Shown here: positions 9,376 to 18,583 of the stretch, piece by piece
Layout of the letters: each line of letters opens with the position of its first letter
Numbering within the stretch: the stretch's first letter is position 1
NCBI GenBank assembly: GCA_028719885.1
Contig: JAQYLT010000039.1
Span: 36,472-100,471, forward strand
DNA length: 64,000 bases
Origin: Bacillota bacterium
GTDB taxonomy: Bacteria > Bacillota > Clostridia > Oscillospirales > Oscillospiraceae
Direction: 5' to 3'
The notes under the pieces: model-generated
Told to the model about the DNA's origin: nothing
The model's input: the letters and a program-made list of their open reading frames with translations, nothing else
Database searches by the model: none
Program-made: the position numbers and the translations under genes

Positions 9376-10965
9376 TTATTTCCGTGCCTTCCGTTTCTTC
9401 CCGTATTCCGCCAGCAGGTAGATCAGGATGCCCAGCCAGCAGAGGGCCAAAGCGGCCAGCAGCGCCACAGAGGCGGCGGGCAGGGGACCCAGGTCCCGGG
9501 ATTGGGCCTGCTCCTGGGGGGTGATCTGGTCCAGATGGTAGAGGGCGGCGGTATCGGAATAGAGCTTCTGGAAGAAGGCATCGTCCACGGTCTGCTTCCG
9601 GCGGATGGATTTCACCACCGTCTCGATCAGCTCCCCGGCGGCGGACCGGAGAGAGGCGGAGCCGTTGAACACCGGGGTGACAAAGGTTTTGTCCGGATTC
9701 TGAAGCAGCAGCTTGGCGGCCTGGAGCTTCACCTCATAGTGATCCGTGCCATCCTCCCCCTCCCGGGAGAGGTATTCCTGATATTCCGGGCTCTGCTGGG
9801 CCTTGGAGGTGACGGGCACATAGCCTTCGGTGCAGGAGTAGCTGATCTGCACCTCGTTGCTCAGAAGATACTGCATGAACAGCCACGAGGCCAGCACCTC
9901 CTGGGGGTCCTCCTTGTTAAAAAGACAGATGGAGGGGCCCTGGGAGATCATGCTGATGTTCTCCGTGTCAAACTGGGGAATGGGCAGCACGGCGGTTTCA
10001 AATTCCACCAGGGCATCCTCGCTGATGTCCAGCAGGGGGGCGTGGCTGCCCATCCAGGTGGCGCCGGCGGTGGAGTCGATGGCGAAGATGCACTGCCCGG
10101 CGTTGAGGAAATTGGCGGGGTAGCTGGAAATCTTAAAGGTGGAAAAGGCGCCGGTTTTTACATGGCCGGCGATTTCCTCCAGCAGAGACTTTGTGGTGTC
10201 GTTGAAGATCAGGACGTTCCCCGCGGAATCCGAGTAGCCCGCGTCCAGCTGGTGCAGCATCTGAATCATCATGTTGTCCGTGGACTTGTAGATAAAGGGA
10301 ATCAGCACCTTCTGCCCGTTGACTTTAAAGGTCCCGTCATCGTTTTTCGCCATGGCCGCCTCGCTGACCTGCCAGACAAAATCCCAGGTCATCACCTCCG
10401 GCAGCTCAAAGCCCAGCTTTTCCACAAAGGTCTTGTTCACATAACACGCCTCGGTGGAGCGCATATAGGGCAGGGCGTACTGGTGGCCTCCAAAGCTGCA
10501 TTCCGCCAGGAACTCCGGGATGATTTCATCCTTTTTGGGGGAATCGAACCGTACCTGGCTGCCGCCCAGACCAAAGCGGCTGTCCACCATCAGCTCATCC
10601 AGGGGAACCACAATATTTTCGCCGGTGAGGTAGGTGGCGATATGATCGGGATAGGTGATGCATACATTGGGAGTGGTTCCAGTAGAGATGTTGGTGATCA
10701 CATCGTTGTAAATCCGGCTGTAGTCGGTGTACAGCCGCATATTCACGGTGATGTTGGGATAAATTTCCTGAAAATCAGCAATGGCCTTTCTATAGATGTC
10801 TGCCTGGGTCACATTGGTATCGTTTTTGGCCCAGAAGGTGATTTCAAACTGCCGCCCGGTGTCCAGTTCCGACGGAATCTCAAAGGACAGCCGATCCCGG
10901 GCGCCGTGGCAGCCGGAGAGGGTGAGCATCAGCAGAGCCAGCAGGGCAAACAGAAGCTTTTTCAT
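9376..10965 (-). CDS. Extracellular solute-binding lipoprotein with C-terminal TM segment
   Basis: MKKLLFALLALLMLTLSGCHG lipobox; SBP body; C-term PAASVALLAALALCWLGILIYLLAEYGKKRKARK. Confidence 0.85.
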   Translation of the reverse strand: MKKLLFALLALLMLTLSGCHGARDRLSFEIPSELDTGRQFEITFWAKNDTNVTQADIYRKAIADFQEIYPNITVNMRLYTDYSRIYNDVITNISTGTTPNVCITYPDHIATYLTGENIVVPLDELMVDSRFGLGGSQVRFDSPKKDEIIPEFLAECSFGGHQYALPYMRSTEACYVNKTFVEKLGFELPEVMTWDFVWQVSEAAMAKNDDGTFKVNGQKVLIPFIYKSTDNMMIQMLHQLDAGYSDSAGNVLIFNDTTKSLLEEIAGHVKTGAFSTFKISSYPANFLNAGQCIFAIDSTAGATWMGSHAPLLDISEDALVEFETAVLPIPQFDTENISMISQGPSICLFNKEDPQEVLASWLFMQYLLSNEVQISYSCTEGYVPVTSKAQQSPEYQEYLSREGEDGTDHYEVKLQAAKLLLQNPDKTFVTPVFNGSASLRSAAGELIETVVKSIRRKQTVDDAFFQKLYSDTAALYHLDQITPQEQAQSRDLGPLPAASVALLAALALCWLGILIYLLAEYGKKRKARK

Positions 10966-11834
10966 CCCTTGGTGCCTCCTCTGGCCACACCGGCCATGAT
11001 TTTTTTGTGGAAAATGAGAAACAGCAGGATCAGCGGCAGGGAGATGACCACCACTGCCGCCATCATGGCGGGGATGTTCTCCCGACCGAAGCCGTTTTCC
11101 CGGATTTCCTGAATGCCAACCGACACCAGGAAGAGGTTGGGGTCGGTGGTAACCAGCCGGGGCCAGACATAGCTGTTCCAACATTCAATCACCTTGAGAA
11201 TGGTCACGGTGACAATGGTGGGCTGGCAGATGGGGATCATCACCTTCCAGAGGTATTTCAGGTCTGAGGTGCCGTCCACCTTGGCGGCGTAGTACAATTC
11301 GTCGGGAATCTGGGAGAAATTCTCTTTTAACAGATAGATATAGAACACCGAGGTCACCGAGGGCAGAATCAACCCTAAGAAGGTGTTCCGCAGCTGGGCA
11401 TTGGTGATGGTGACGTAGTTGGTGATCACCACCAGCTCGTTTGGAATCATCATCAGGGAGAGAAACACGGTGAAGGCCAGTTCCTTGCCCCGGAAGTTCA
11501 GCCGGGCAAAGGCAAAGGCCGCCAGTACCGTCACCACCAGCATGATACCGGTGGTGAGCAGGGTGAAAATGACGGTGTTCAGGAAATACCGCGCCAGAGG
11601 CACCGCCCGGAAAGCATCCACATAGTTTTGCAGGGTGGGGTTCAGGGTGAAGAGCTTGGGCACGTACTCGGCATTGTAGCTGCCGTAGCTTTTTACGGAG
11701 GTCAGCAGCATCCAGTAAAAGGGGAAGAGCACCATCAGCGCCCAGAAAATCAGCAGGGCATACACGCAGGCCTTCCAGGCGCCGCTGCCCAGCCTATGCA
11801 GGGTTTGTCTGTTCTTATCCATGGGCCACCTCAC
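10962..11834 (-). CDS. Carbohydrate ABC transporter permease (MalG-like)
   Basis: EAA-like loop DELYYAAKVDGTSDLKYLWKVMIPICQP. Confidence 0.9.
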   Translation of the reverse strand: MRWPMDKNRQTLHRLGSGAWKACVYALLIFWALMVLFPFYWMLLTSVKSYGSYNAEYVPKLFTLNPTLQNYVDAFRAVPLARYFLNTVIFTLLTTGIMLVVTVLAAFAFARLNFRGKELAFTVFLSLMMIPNELVVITNYVTITNAQLRNTFLGLILPSVTSVFYIYLLKENFSQIPDELYYAAKVDGTSDLKYLWKVMIPICQPTIVTVTILKVIECWNSYVWPRLVTTDPNLFLVSVGIQEIRENGFGRENIPAMMAAVVVISLPLILLFLIFHKKIMAGVARGGTKG

Positions 11835-12724
11835 ACATAATGCACATGCTTCTTGCTGACCAGTAGATTGATGCAGGTGATGGTCAGCACAATGGAAAAC
11901 AGGATGATGGCGGCGGCAGAGGCATAGGAGGGGTAGCCGCCGGAGCTGCCGTAGAGCATATCGTAGACATAGCCCACGATGGTGTTCATCTGGGCGTTGT
12001 TCAGGTTCACGCCGAACAGGGCCACCGCATCGCTGTAGGCCTTGAAAGCGCCGATAAAGCCGGTGATGATCAGGTAAAAAATGGACGGGGAGATCATGGG
12101 CAGGGTGATCCGGGTGAAAATCCGCAGCTTTGGCGTGCCGTCCACCCGGGCGGCGTTGTAGTAGGTCTCATTCACCGAGGCCAGGGCGCTGGTGAGAATC
12201 AGGATTTTAAAGGGCATGACAATCCAAACCGTGTAGAAGCAAAGCACAAACATCTTCGCCCAGTAGGGCCCGTCGATGAAGTCCACCGGGGTCATGCCGA
12301 AGGCGCCAAGCAGCAGATTCACCAGGCCATCGGAATAGGGGGTCTTTTTGAATAGAATCATGAACACCAGGCCCACTGCCAAGGTGTTGGTCACATAGGG
12401 CAGGAAGAAAACCGTCTGAAACAGGTTCTTCAGCTTCCGGATGGAGCTGAGGGCCAGGGAGATCAGCAGCGCCAGTCCGGTGGACACCGGCACGGTGATG
12501 ATCACCAGAATAAAGGTGTTTTTCAGGGCCTGGAGGAAGTAGGGGTCGTGGAGCACATAGGAGAAATTAAAGCTTCCCACGCCGGAATAGGTCTGGGAGG
12601 CGAAATTGAATTCCTCCTCCACGGAGTAGATGAATACATCAATCAGGGGATACACCATGAAAATCCCCAAAAACAGGCAGGCGGGCAGCAGATACAGCCA
12701 GCCCTTTTTGCTTTTGTATTCCAT
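11831..12724 (-). CDS. Sugar ABC transporter permease (MalF-like)
   Basis: NETYYNAARVDGTPKLRIFTRITLPMISP EAA loop; multi-TM. Confidence 0.9.
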   Translation of the reverse strand: MEYKSKKGWLYLLPACLFLGIFMVYPLIDVFIYSVEEEFNFASQTYSGVGSFNFSYVLHDPYFLQALKNTFILVIITVPVSTGLALLISLALSSIRKLKNLFQTVFFLPYVTNTLAVGLVFMILFKKTPYSDGLVNLLLGAFGMTPVDFIDGPYWAKMFVLCFYTVWIVMPFKILILTSALASVNETYYNAARVDGTPKLRIFTRITLPMISPSIFYLIITGFIGAFKAYSDAVALFGVNLNNAQMNTIVGYVYDMLYGSSGGYPSYASAAAIILFSIVLTITCINLLVSKKHVHYV

Positions 12725-12733
12725 GGCCGCCCC

Positions 12734-13834
12734 CTATTCTGCCTGGAAGCGAATCCGCTCTTCGGTTTCCGGGTGGAACAGCAGCACCTTTTCCGGCTTT
12801 AAACGGAAGCGAACGGTCTCCTGCTCCCGGCGCACCCCGGCGTCAGAGGCGATGATGGAGCGGATGGCCGCCCCCTGGAAGGCGGGGTGGGTGGATACCA
12901 CAGTGATGTCCCGGCCCATTACCTCCACATTCACCATGGAGCAGCACAGGCCGCCCGCCTCGTCGGGGATGAAGCCCTCGGGCCGGACGCCCACAATGAC
13001 CGCTCCGTCCGCCACGCCGGACAGGCTTAATACCGCATCGTCACCCAAGAGCAGCTTGCCGCCCTGGACCCGTCCGGAGAAGATGTTGATGGGGGGATTG
13101 CCCAGGAATTTGGCCACGAACAGGTTGATGGGGTCGTCGTAAACCTCCTGGGGCCTGCCGGTCTGGTGGACCACACCGGCCTTCATCACCACGATGCAGT
13201 CGGAGATGCTCATGGCCTCCTCCTGGTCATGGGTGACGAAAATGGTGGTGATGCCGGTCTTTTTCTGGATGCGCCGGATTTCCTCCCGGGTTTGCAGCCG
13301 GAGCCGGGCATCCAAATTAGAAAGGGGCTCGTCCAGCAGCAGCACCCGGGGCATTTTCACCAGCGCCCGGGCGATGGCCACCCGCTGCTGCTGGCCGCCG
13401 GAGAGCTCGCTGGGCTTGCGCTCCATGAGCTGATCGATCTGCACCAGCTTCGCAGCCTCCGCCGCCCTGCGGAGCATTTCCTCCTTGCTCAGCTTGTCCT
13501 TTCCCTTTAAATTTTCCAGGGGGAACAGAATGTTCTGCTGCACCGTCAGGTGGGGGTACAGGGCATAGTTTTGGAATACCAGACCCACGCCCCGCTTTTC
13601 CGCCGGAAGCTCTGTCACATCGTCGTCACCGAAGAACACCTTTCCGGAGGTAGGCTTCTGCAGTCCGGAGATCATATACAGGGTGGTGCTTTTGCCGCAG
13701 CCCGAGGGACCCAGCAAGCCCACCAGCTTGCCATCGGGAATTTCAAAATTGAAACGGTCTACGGCCACCGTGTCCGCGCCGCCCTTTTTTCGGCTGGGAA
13801 ATACCTTGGTCAGGCCTTTTAACAGAACTTTCAT
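12734..13834 (-). CDS. Sugar ABC transporter ATP-binding protein (UgpC/MsmK family)
   Basis: Walker A GPSGCGKST, signature LSGGQQQRVAIARAL, Walker B VLLLDEPLSNLD, C-terminal TOBE-like region. Confidence 0.95.
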   Translation of the reverse strand: MKVLLKGLTKVFPSRKKGGADTVAVDRFNFEIPDGKLVGLLGPSGCGKSTTLYMISGLQKPTSGKVFFGDDDVTELPAEKRGVGLVFQNYALYPHLTVQQNILFPLENLKGKDKLSKEEMLRRAAEAAKLVQIDQLMERKPSELSGGQQQRVAIARALVKMPRVLLLDEPLSNLDARLRLQTREEIRRIQKKTGITTIFVTHDQEEAMSISDCIVVMKAGVVHQTGRPQEVYDDPINLFVAKFLGNPPINIFSGRVQGGKLLLGDDAVLSLSGVADGAVIVGVRPEGFIPDEAGGLCCSMVNVEVMGRDITVVSTHPAFQGAAIRSIIASDAGVRREQETVRFRLKPEKVLLFHPETEERIRFQAE

Positions 13835-14023
13835 GATCTTTCTTCCCTTTCTGAGGTTTGAGAATCATTATACTCCGCCCCGGCAGTCAGCGCAAGGAAA
13901 AATTGGGAAAAATATCGCCCGTTCCCGATTCTTTCCGCCCCCATCCCCCCAAGCCCGATTGACAAGCGGGGCAAATATGATAAAATAGGACAAAGATGCA
14001 ATTTTGTGCATATCCGTCTGGCT

Positions 14024-14228
14024 CAAATTGGAATTTGGTGGTATGTGTTCGTAGGGAACGGATTTATCCGTTCCGAAATGTCAATTACCATCCAGGGCTT
14101 GTTGGATGGTAACGGGTTCCTGTTTTTTAACATTTTTCCATTCAATATTTTTCGATAAAAACGCTACCGAGGCGGAATGCATAAATGCATTCCCTACGAA
14201 ACATCTCGTCAAGCACTAATTTGCCTGT
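14024..14228. repeat. Palindromic-module repeat element, copy 3 (subtype A)
   Basis: Modules 14051-14074 and 14174-14197; arms CAAATTGGAATTTGGTGG... / ...CGTCAAGCACTAATTTG. Confidence 0.85.
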
Positions 14229-14254
14229 TTGCTGATAAAAAGGGAGGGGTTCCT

Positions 14255-15862
14255 TTGGCAAAGCAACATAACCGGGGTTCAAGGTCTGGCTTCGCTGCAC
14301 TGGTAGCGGTGATTGGGGTGCTGGTTCTGCTTTTGGCAGCCGGCTGCGCCTTTCTGCTGACCCACTACACCTGGGCGGCGGGGGGCCTGCGGGAAAAAGG
14401 CGCGGCCTATATGGACTTACGGGGAGAGGAACTCTCCATGGAGGACTTCCGGGAGCTGACGAAAAAATTCCCGGACTGCCAGATTCTTTGGGACGTTCCC
14501 TTTCAGGGCTTCCGCGTTTCCTCCGATGCCAATGAGCTCACCATTTCCGACCTGACCGGGGCGGATTGTCAGGCGTTGGAATACCTGCCCGATCTGACCC
14601 GCCTGATTGCACTCCACTGCCAGGATGATGAGGCGGTGGAGGCCTTTGCGGCCCGGCATCCGGAGTGCCGGGTGAGCTACCCGATCCCCATTGAGGATGA
14701 GCACTTCCCCAGTGATGCCGCTGCAATCACCATTGCGGATGCCGACGTGGCCCAGCTGGAACAGGTGCTGCATCTTTTCGACAATTTGGCCCAGGTGACA
14801 CTTACTGGCAGAATTCCCGGCGAAGCGGAAATGGATGATCTGATTGCCACGTTCCCGGATATCTTCTTCCTGTGGCCGGTTCCTGTTGGGAATACCACTG
14901 TGGACAGCAGTGCAGTCCAACTGGATTTGCAGGGAGAAGCGCTGGACTATCCGGAAATTGCCAAGCTGCTGAAATGGATGCCCAGGCTCACCTGGGTGAA
15001 TCTGCTGGGCTGCTCCCTCACCGATGACCAGGTGCTTCAGCTGGCCGCCGACTACCCCAACTGCCGCTTCCTCTGGGAGCTGGAAATCAACGGCCAGAGC
15101 TGCCGGACGGATGCGGAGGAACTGGACCTCTCCGGCTGGCAGGTGGGCAGCAGTCAGGCGGTGGAAAAATTGCTTCCCTGCTTCTTCAACTTGAAGCGGG
15201 TCATCATGTGTGACTGCGGCCTGGACGATGAAACCATGGACGAGCTGAACCAGCGGTACGAGGACATCCGCTTCATCTGGACCGTTTACATCAAGGACGT
15301 CCCCATCCGCACCGACGCCAAGTGGTTCTATCCCTTTAAATACCAAAAGGACATGGTGGTGGGGGAGGAGGACCTGTATCCCCTGCGCTACTGCGTGGAC
15401 ATGGAGGCCATCGACATCGGCCACATGACCACGGTGGAAACCTGCGACTGGGTGGCCTATATGCCGAACCTCAAGTACCTGATTATTGTGGAGACGGCCA
15501 TCACCGATATCTCTCCCCTGGCGAATCTGAAAAATCTGGTATTTCTGGAGATATTTACCACAAAGATCACAGATTATTCCCCCCTGCTGGGCTGCACAGC
15601 CTTGGAAGACCTGAACCTGGGCCAGACCTACGGGGACCCGGAGCCCATTTTGCAAATGACCTGGCTGAAAAATTTGTGGTGGAGCGGCATCGAGGGCACC
15701 TACGGCCTGCCCTGCTCCGACGCTCCCCAGCGGCTGCGGGAGGCCCTGCCCAACACCAATATGAAATTCAATCTGGAAACGCCCAACGTGAACAACGGCT
15801 GGCGGCAGTTGGAGAACTACTACGCCATGCGGGATTTGATGGATGTTTTTTATCTCAGCTGA
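14255..15862 (+). CDS. Leucine-rich-repeat-like membrane-anchored protein
   Basis: TTG start after GGGAGGGG; N-terminal TM (FAALVAVIGVLVLLLAAGCAFLL); LRR-like units (LTWVNLLGCSLTDDQVLQLAADYPNCRFLWELEI). The first 26 codons of the longer ORF (14177) are repeat-derived. Confidence 0.7.
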   Translation: MAKQHNRGSRSGFAALVAVIGVLVLLLAAGCAFLLTHYTWAAGGLREKGAAYMDLRGEELSMEDFRELTKKFPDCQILWDVPFQGFRVSSDANELTISDLTGADCQALEYLPDLTRLIALHCQDDEAVEAFAARHPECRVSYPIPIEDEHFPSDAAAITIADADVAQLEQVLHLFDNLAQVTLTGRIPGEAEMDDLIATFPDIFFLWPVPVGNTTVDSSAVQLDLQGEALDYPEIAKLLKWMPRLTWVNLLGCSLTDDQVLQLAADYPNCRFLWELEINGQSCRTDAEELDLSGWQVGSSQAVEKLLPCFFNLKRVIMCDCGLDDETMDELNQRYEDIRFIWTVYIKDVPIRTDAKWFYPFKYQKDMVVGEEDLYPLRYCVDMEAIDIGHMTTVETCDWVAYMPNLKYLIIVETAITDISPLANLKNLVFLEIFTTKITDYSPLLGCTALEDLNLGQTYGDPEPILQMTWLKNLWWSGIEGTYGLPCSDAPQRLREALPNTNMKFNLETPNVNNGWRQLENYYAMRDLMDVFYLS

Positions 15863-15894
15863 TTTCTCTGTTACCCTGAAAGAAGGATGAATCC

Positions 15895-18114
15895 ATGAAT
15901 GAATTGCTTCAAAAACTGAAAAGTGACAACAAGTATTTTCTCCCCGGGCTGATTGTGGCGGCCCTGGTGGTGGCGCTGCTGCTGTGGGCGGTGACGGTTC
16001 GCATGATCGTCCCAGCCAACCGGTATGCCCAGGCGGAGCGTCTGCTGGAAAGCGGCCGTTTTGCCGATGCCGCCGCGGCTTTCGAGGCCCTGGGGGAATA
16101 CTCCGACGCGGCGGAACGCTGCCGTCAGGCGAAGTACGCCCAGGCGGAGGAGCTGATGGCCCAGGGCCGGTTTGAGGAAGCTGTCTCCGCCTTTAAAGCC
16201 CTGGGAGATTACAGCGACGCGGAGGACCGGATTCAGGACGTGCGCTATGCCCGGGCGGAGGAGCTGCTGGCCCAGGGAAAATACGAGGAGGCCGCAGCGG
16301 CCTTTCACGCCCTGGGGGACTACGCCGACGCCTACGACCGGGTTCAGGCCACCCGCTATGCCAATGCCGAGGCATTGCTTGCAATGGGCAAGTATGACGA
16401 CGCCGAGGCCGCCTTCGAGGCCCTGACCGGCTACAGCGATGCCCGGGAGCGTGCCAAGCAGGTGCGCTACCAAAAGGCGGAGACCCACCTGGAGGCAGGC
16501 CGGTACGACGAGGCGGAGCAGGCCTTCACCGCCCTGGGGGAATATGCCGACGCTCCCCAGCGGGCCGCCCAGGTGCGGCTGGAAAAGGCCTATGTGGAGG
16601 CCGCCGCTTTGACGGAAAAGGGAGAGTACAGCCAGGCCGTTTCCATCTATCAGTCCCTGGGAGACTATAAGGATTCCGCTGATCTGGCCCTGGCCGCCCA
16701 GTACGCCGATGCGGACCGGGAATTCCAAAACAGTAACTACGACCGGGCGGAGGAATTGTTCCTTGCCCTGGGAGAATATCAGGACGCCGCCGACCGGCTG
16801 GACCAGGTGCGGCAGACCCGCTCTACCATGCTCTACGGCCAGGCGGAGGACCTTTTGGAGGCGGGGGAATATGCCGATGCCCTGGCTTTGTTCCAGCAGC
16901 TTGGCGATTTCGAGGACGCCCCCCAGCGGGTGCTGGAAACCAATTACCGCTGGGCCCGGACCTGCTATGACCAGGGGGATTACGACCAGGCGGAAGCCCT
17001 GTTTGTGAGCCTGGGGGACTATGAGGATGCCGCCCAGCTGGCCGCCGATGTCCGCAACAGCCGTCTGTTCCACACTGCCCAGCGGGACTCCGCCCACCAG
17101 CGCAAGGCCATCGCCGCCGGAAGTGCCCTGTCCGCCGCGGTGCGGGAGAACGGCACCGTGGTGTATGCGGGGGACGGCAAGCAGACCATCGCGGACTGCG
17201 CTACCTGGCGGGATGTGTTCGCCCTGGACGCGGGCTCCAATCACCTCGTTGGCCTGAAATCCGACGGCACCGCCGTGGCGGCGGGGTACAACAAATACGG
17301 CCAGTGCGACGTATCCGATTGGACGGATCTGGTTTCCGTGTCCGCCGGTGCCAACCACACTGTTGGACTGAAAGCCGACGGCACCGTGGTGGCGGTGGGC
17401 TACAACAAGGACGGCCAGTGTGACGTGGGCAACTGGAAGGACATCGTGGCCATTGCCGCCGGCGGCTATCACACCGTGGGCCTGCGGGCGGACGGCACCG
17501 TCATGGCGGTGGGTGAGAATTCCAACGGCCAGTGCGACGTGTCGGAGTGGGCCAACATCACCGGCATTGCCGCCGGGTTCGATCACACCGTGGGCCTGCG
17601 GAGCAATGGCACCGTGGTGGCGGTGGGGGCCAACGGAAACGGGAAATGCGACGTTTCCCAGTGGCGGGACATTGTCACCGTGGACGGCGGCTTTGACCAC
17701 ACCGTTGGTCTCAAGGCCGACGGCACCGTGGTGGCCACCGGCTTCATCCTCTATGGCGCCTGCGATGTGTCCGGCTGGACGGACATTACGGAGATTGTCT
17801 GCGGCGACGACCACACCCTTGGCCTGAAGGCCGACGGCACCGTGGTGGCCACCGGCAGCAACAGCAAGGGCCAGTGCCAGGTGTCCGGCTGGGCCAATAT
17901 CCGGGTGGGCGGCGAGTCGGATTCGGCCATCGCCCAAGCCACAACCCCTCCTGAAACGGAACCAACCGAGCAGGCTATGCAGCCCACAGAGGAAATGATC
18001 CCCACGGAGGAAATGATCCCCACAGAGGAAGTCCTGCCCACAGAGGAAGTGCTGGAGCCCGCCGCGGAAGCCGTTCCCATGGAGGAAAGCACCCAGGCGG
18101 CCTCCCTGGAATGA
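15895..18114 (+). CDS. TM-anchored protein with helical TPR-like repeats, RCC1-type propeller repeats and PTEE tail
   Basis: About nine 37-aa units (YAQAEELMAQGRFEEAVSAFKALGDYSDAEDR), about seven 39-aa RCC1 units (GLKADGTVVAVGYNKDGQCDVGNWKDIVAIAAGGYHTV), tail IPTEEMIPTEEVLPTEEV. Confidence 0.85.
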   Translation: MNELLQKLKSDNKYFLPGLIVAALVVALLLWAVTVRMIVPANRYAQAERLLESGRFADAAAAFEALGEYSDAAERCRQAKYAQAEELMAQGRFEEAVSAFKALGDYSDAEDRIQDVRYARAEELLAQGKYEEAAAAFHALGDYADAYDRVQATRYANAEALLAMGKYDDAEAAFEALTGYSDARERAKQVRYQKAETHLEAGRYDEAEQAFTALGEYADAPQRAAQVRLEKAYVEAAALTEKGEYSQAVSIYQSLGDYKDSADLALAAQYADADREFQNSNYDRAEELFLALGEYQDAADRLDQVRQTRSTMLYGQAEDLLEAGEYADALALFQQLGDFEDAPQRVLETNYRWARTCYDQGDYDQAEALFVSLGDYEDAAQLAADVRNSRLFHTAQRDSAHQRKAIAAGSALSAAVRENGTVVYAGDGKQTIADCATWRDVFALDAGSNHLVGLKSDGTAVAAGYNKYGQCDVSDWTDLVSVSAGANHTVGLKADGTVVAVGYNKDGQCDVGNWKDIVAIAAGGYHTVGLRADGTVMAVGENSNGQCDVSEWANITGIAAGFDHTVGLRSNGTVVAVGANGNGKCDVSQWRDIVTVDGGFDHTVGLKADGTVVATGFILYGACDVSGWTDITEIVCGDDHTLGLKADGTVVATGSNSKGQCQVSGWANIRVGGESDSAIAQATTPPETEPTEQAMQPTEEMIPTEEMIPTEEVLPTEEVLEPAAEAVPMEESTQAASLE

Positions 18115-18123
18115 TCTCAATTC

Positions 18124-18545
18124 AGGTTGTCGCCTTTCAGCAGCATAAGGGGCGTTAATTTAATTAAGATATCAGCCAGTCGTGTGCGTAGGGAACGGAT
18201 TTATCCGTTCCGAAGGGCTGATGAACATCCGTGGTTCGTTGAACGGGGAATGGTCCGTCAACACCAAGGAAATGGGCTTGCTCATTCCGTCGGCGAAGCC
18301 GCTTTTTCGGATGTTTTTATCACAAATTTGGCTGGATATTCGGATAACTTGACCCTTTGTCAAATAATTGGGTTCGGTAATTCCGCTTCGCGGTCGGAAC
18401 GGATAAATCCGTTCCCTACGAAAAGAATCAACATTTTCCCATTCAACGCACCGGCGCAAAACCATTACCCAGGCGGAATGCATAAATGCATTCCCTACGA
18501 ATCGTTCGTTAACAAAAGGACAATTATGCTGCAGGAACCGATAAT
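18124..18545. repeat. Palindromic-module repeat element, copy 4 (subtype B)
   Basis: Modules 18188-18211, 18268-18288, 18396-18419, 18475-18498; ends CAGCAGCATAAGGGGCG / GGACAATTATGCTGCAGGAACCGATAATG. Confidence 0.85.
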
Positions 18546-18583
18546 GAAAATTCCGATTTCGATTACAAAAGAGGATGATACCC

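Noticed and set aside
14177-14254. N-terminal extension MHKCIPYETSRQALICLFADKKGGVP of the LRR-like protein
   Set aside because: Encoded by repeat copy 3; a TTG start with a good RBS at 14255 is more plausible
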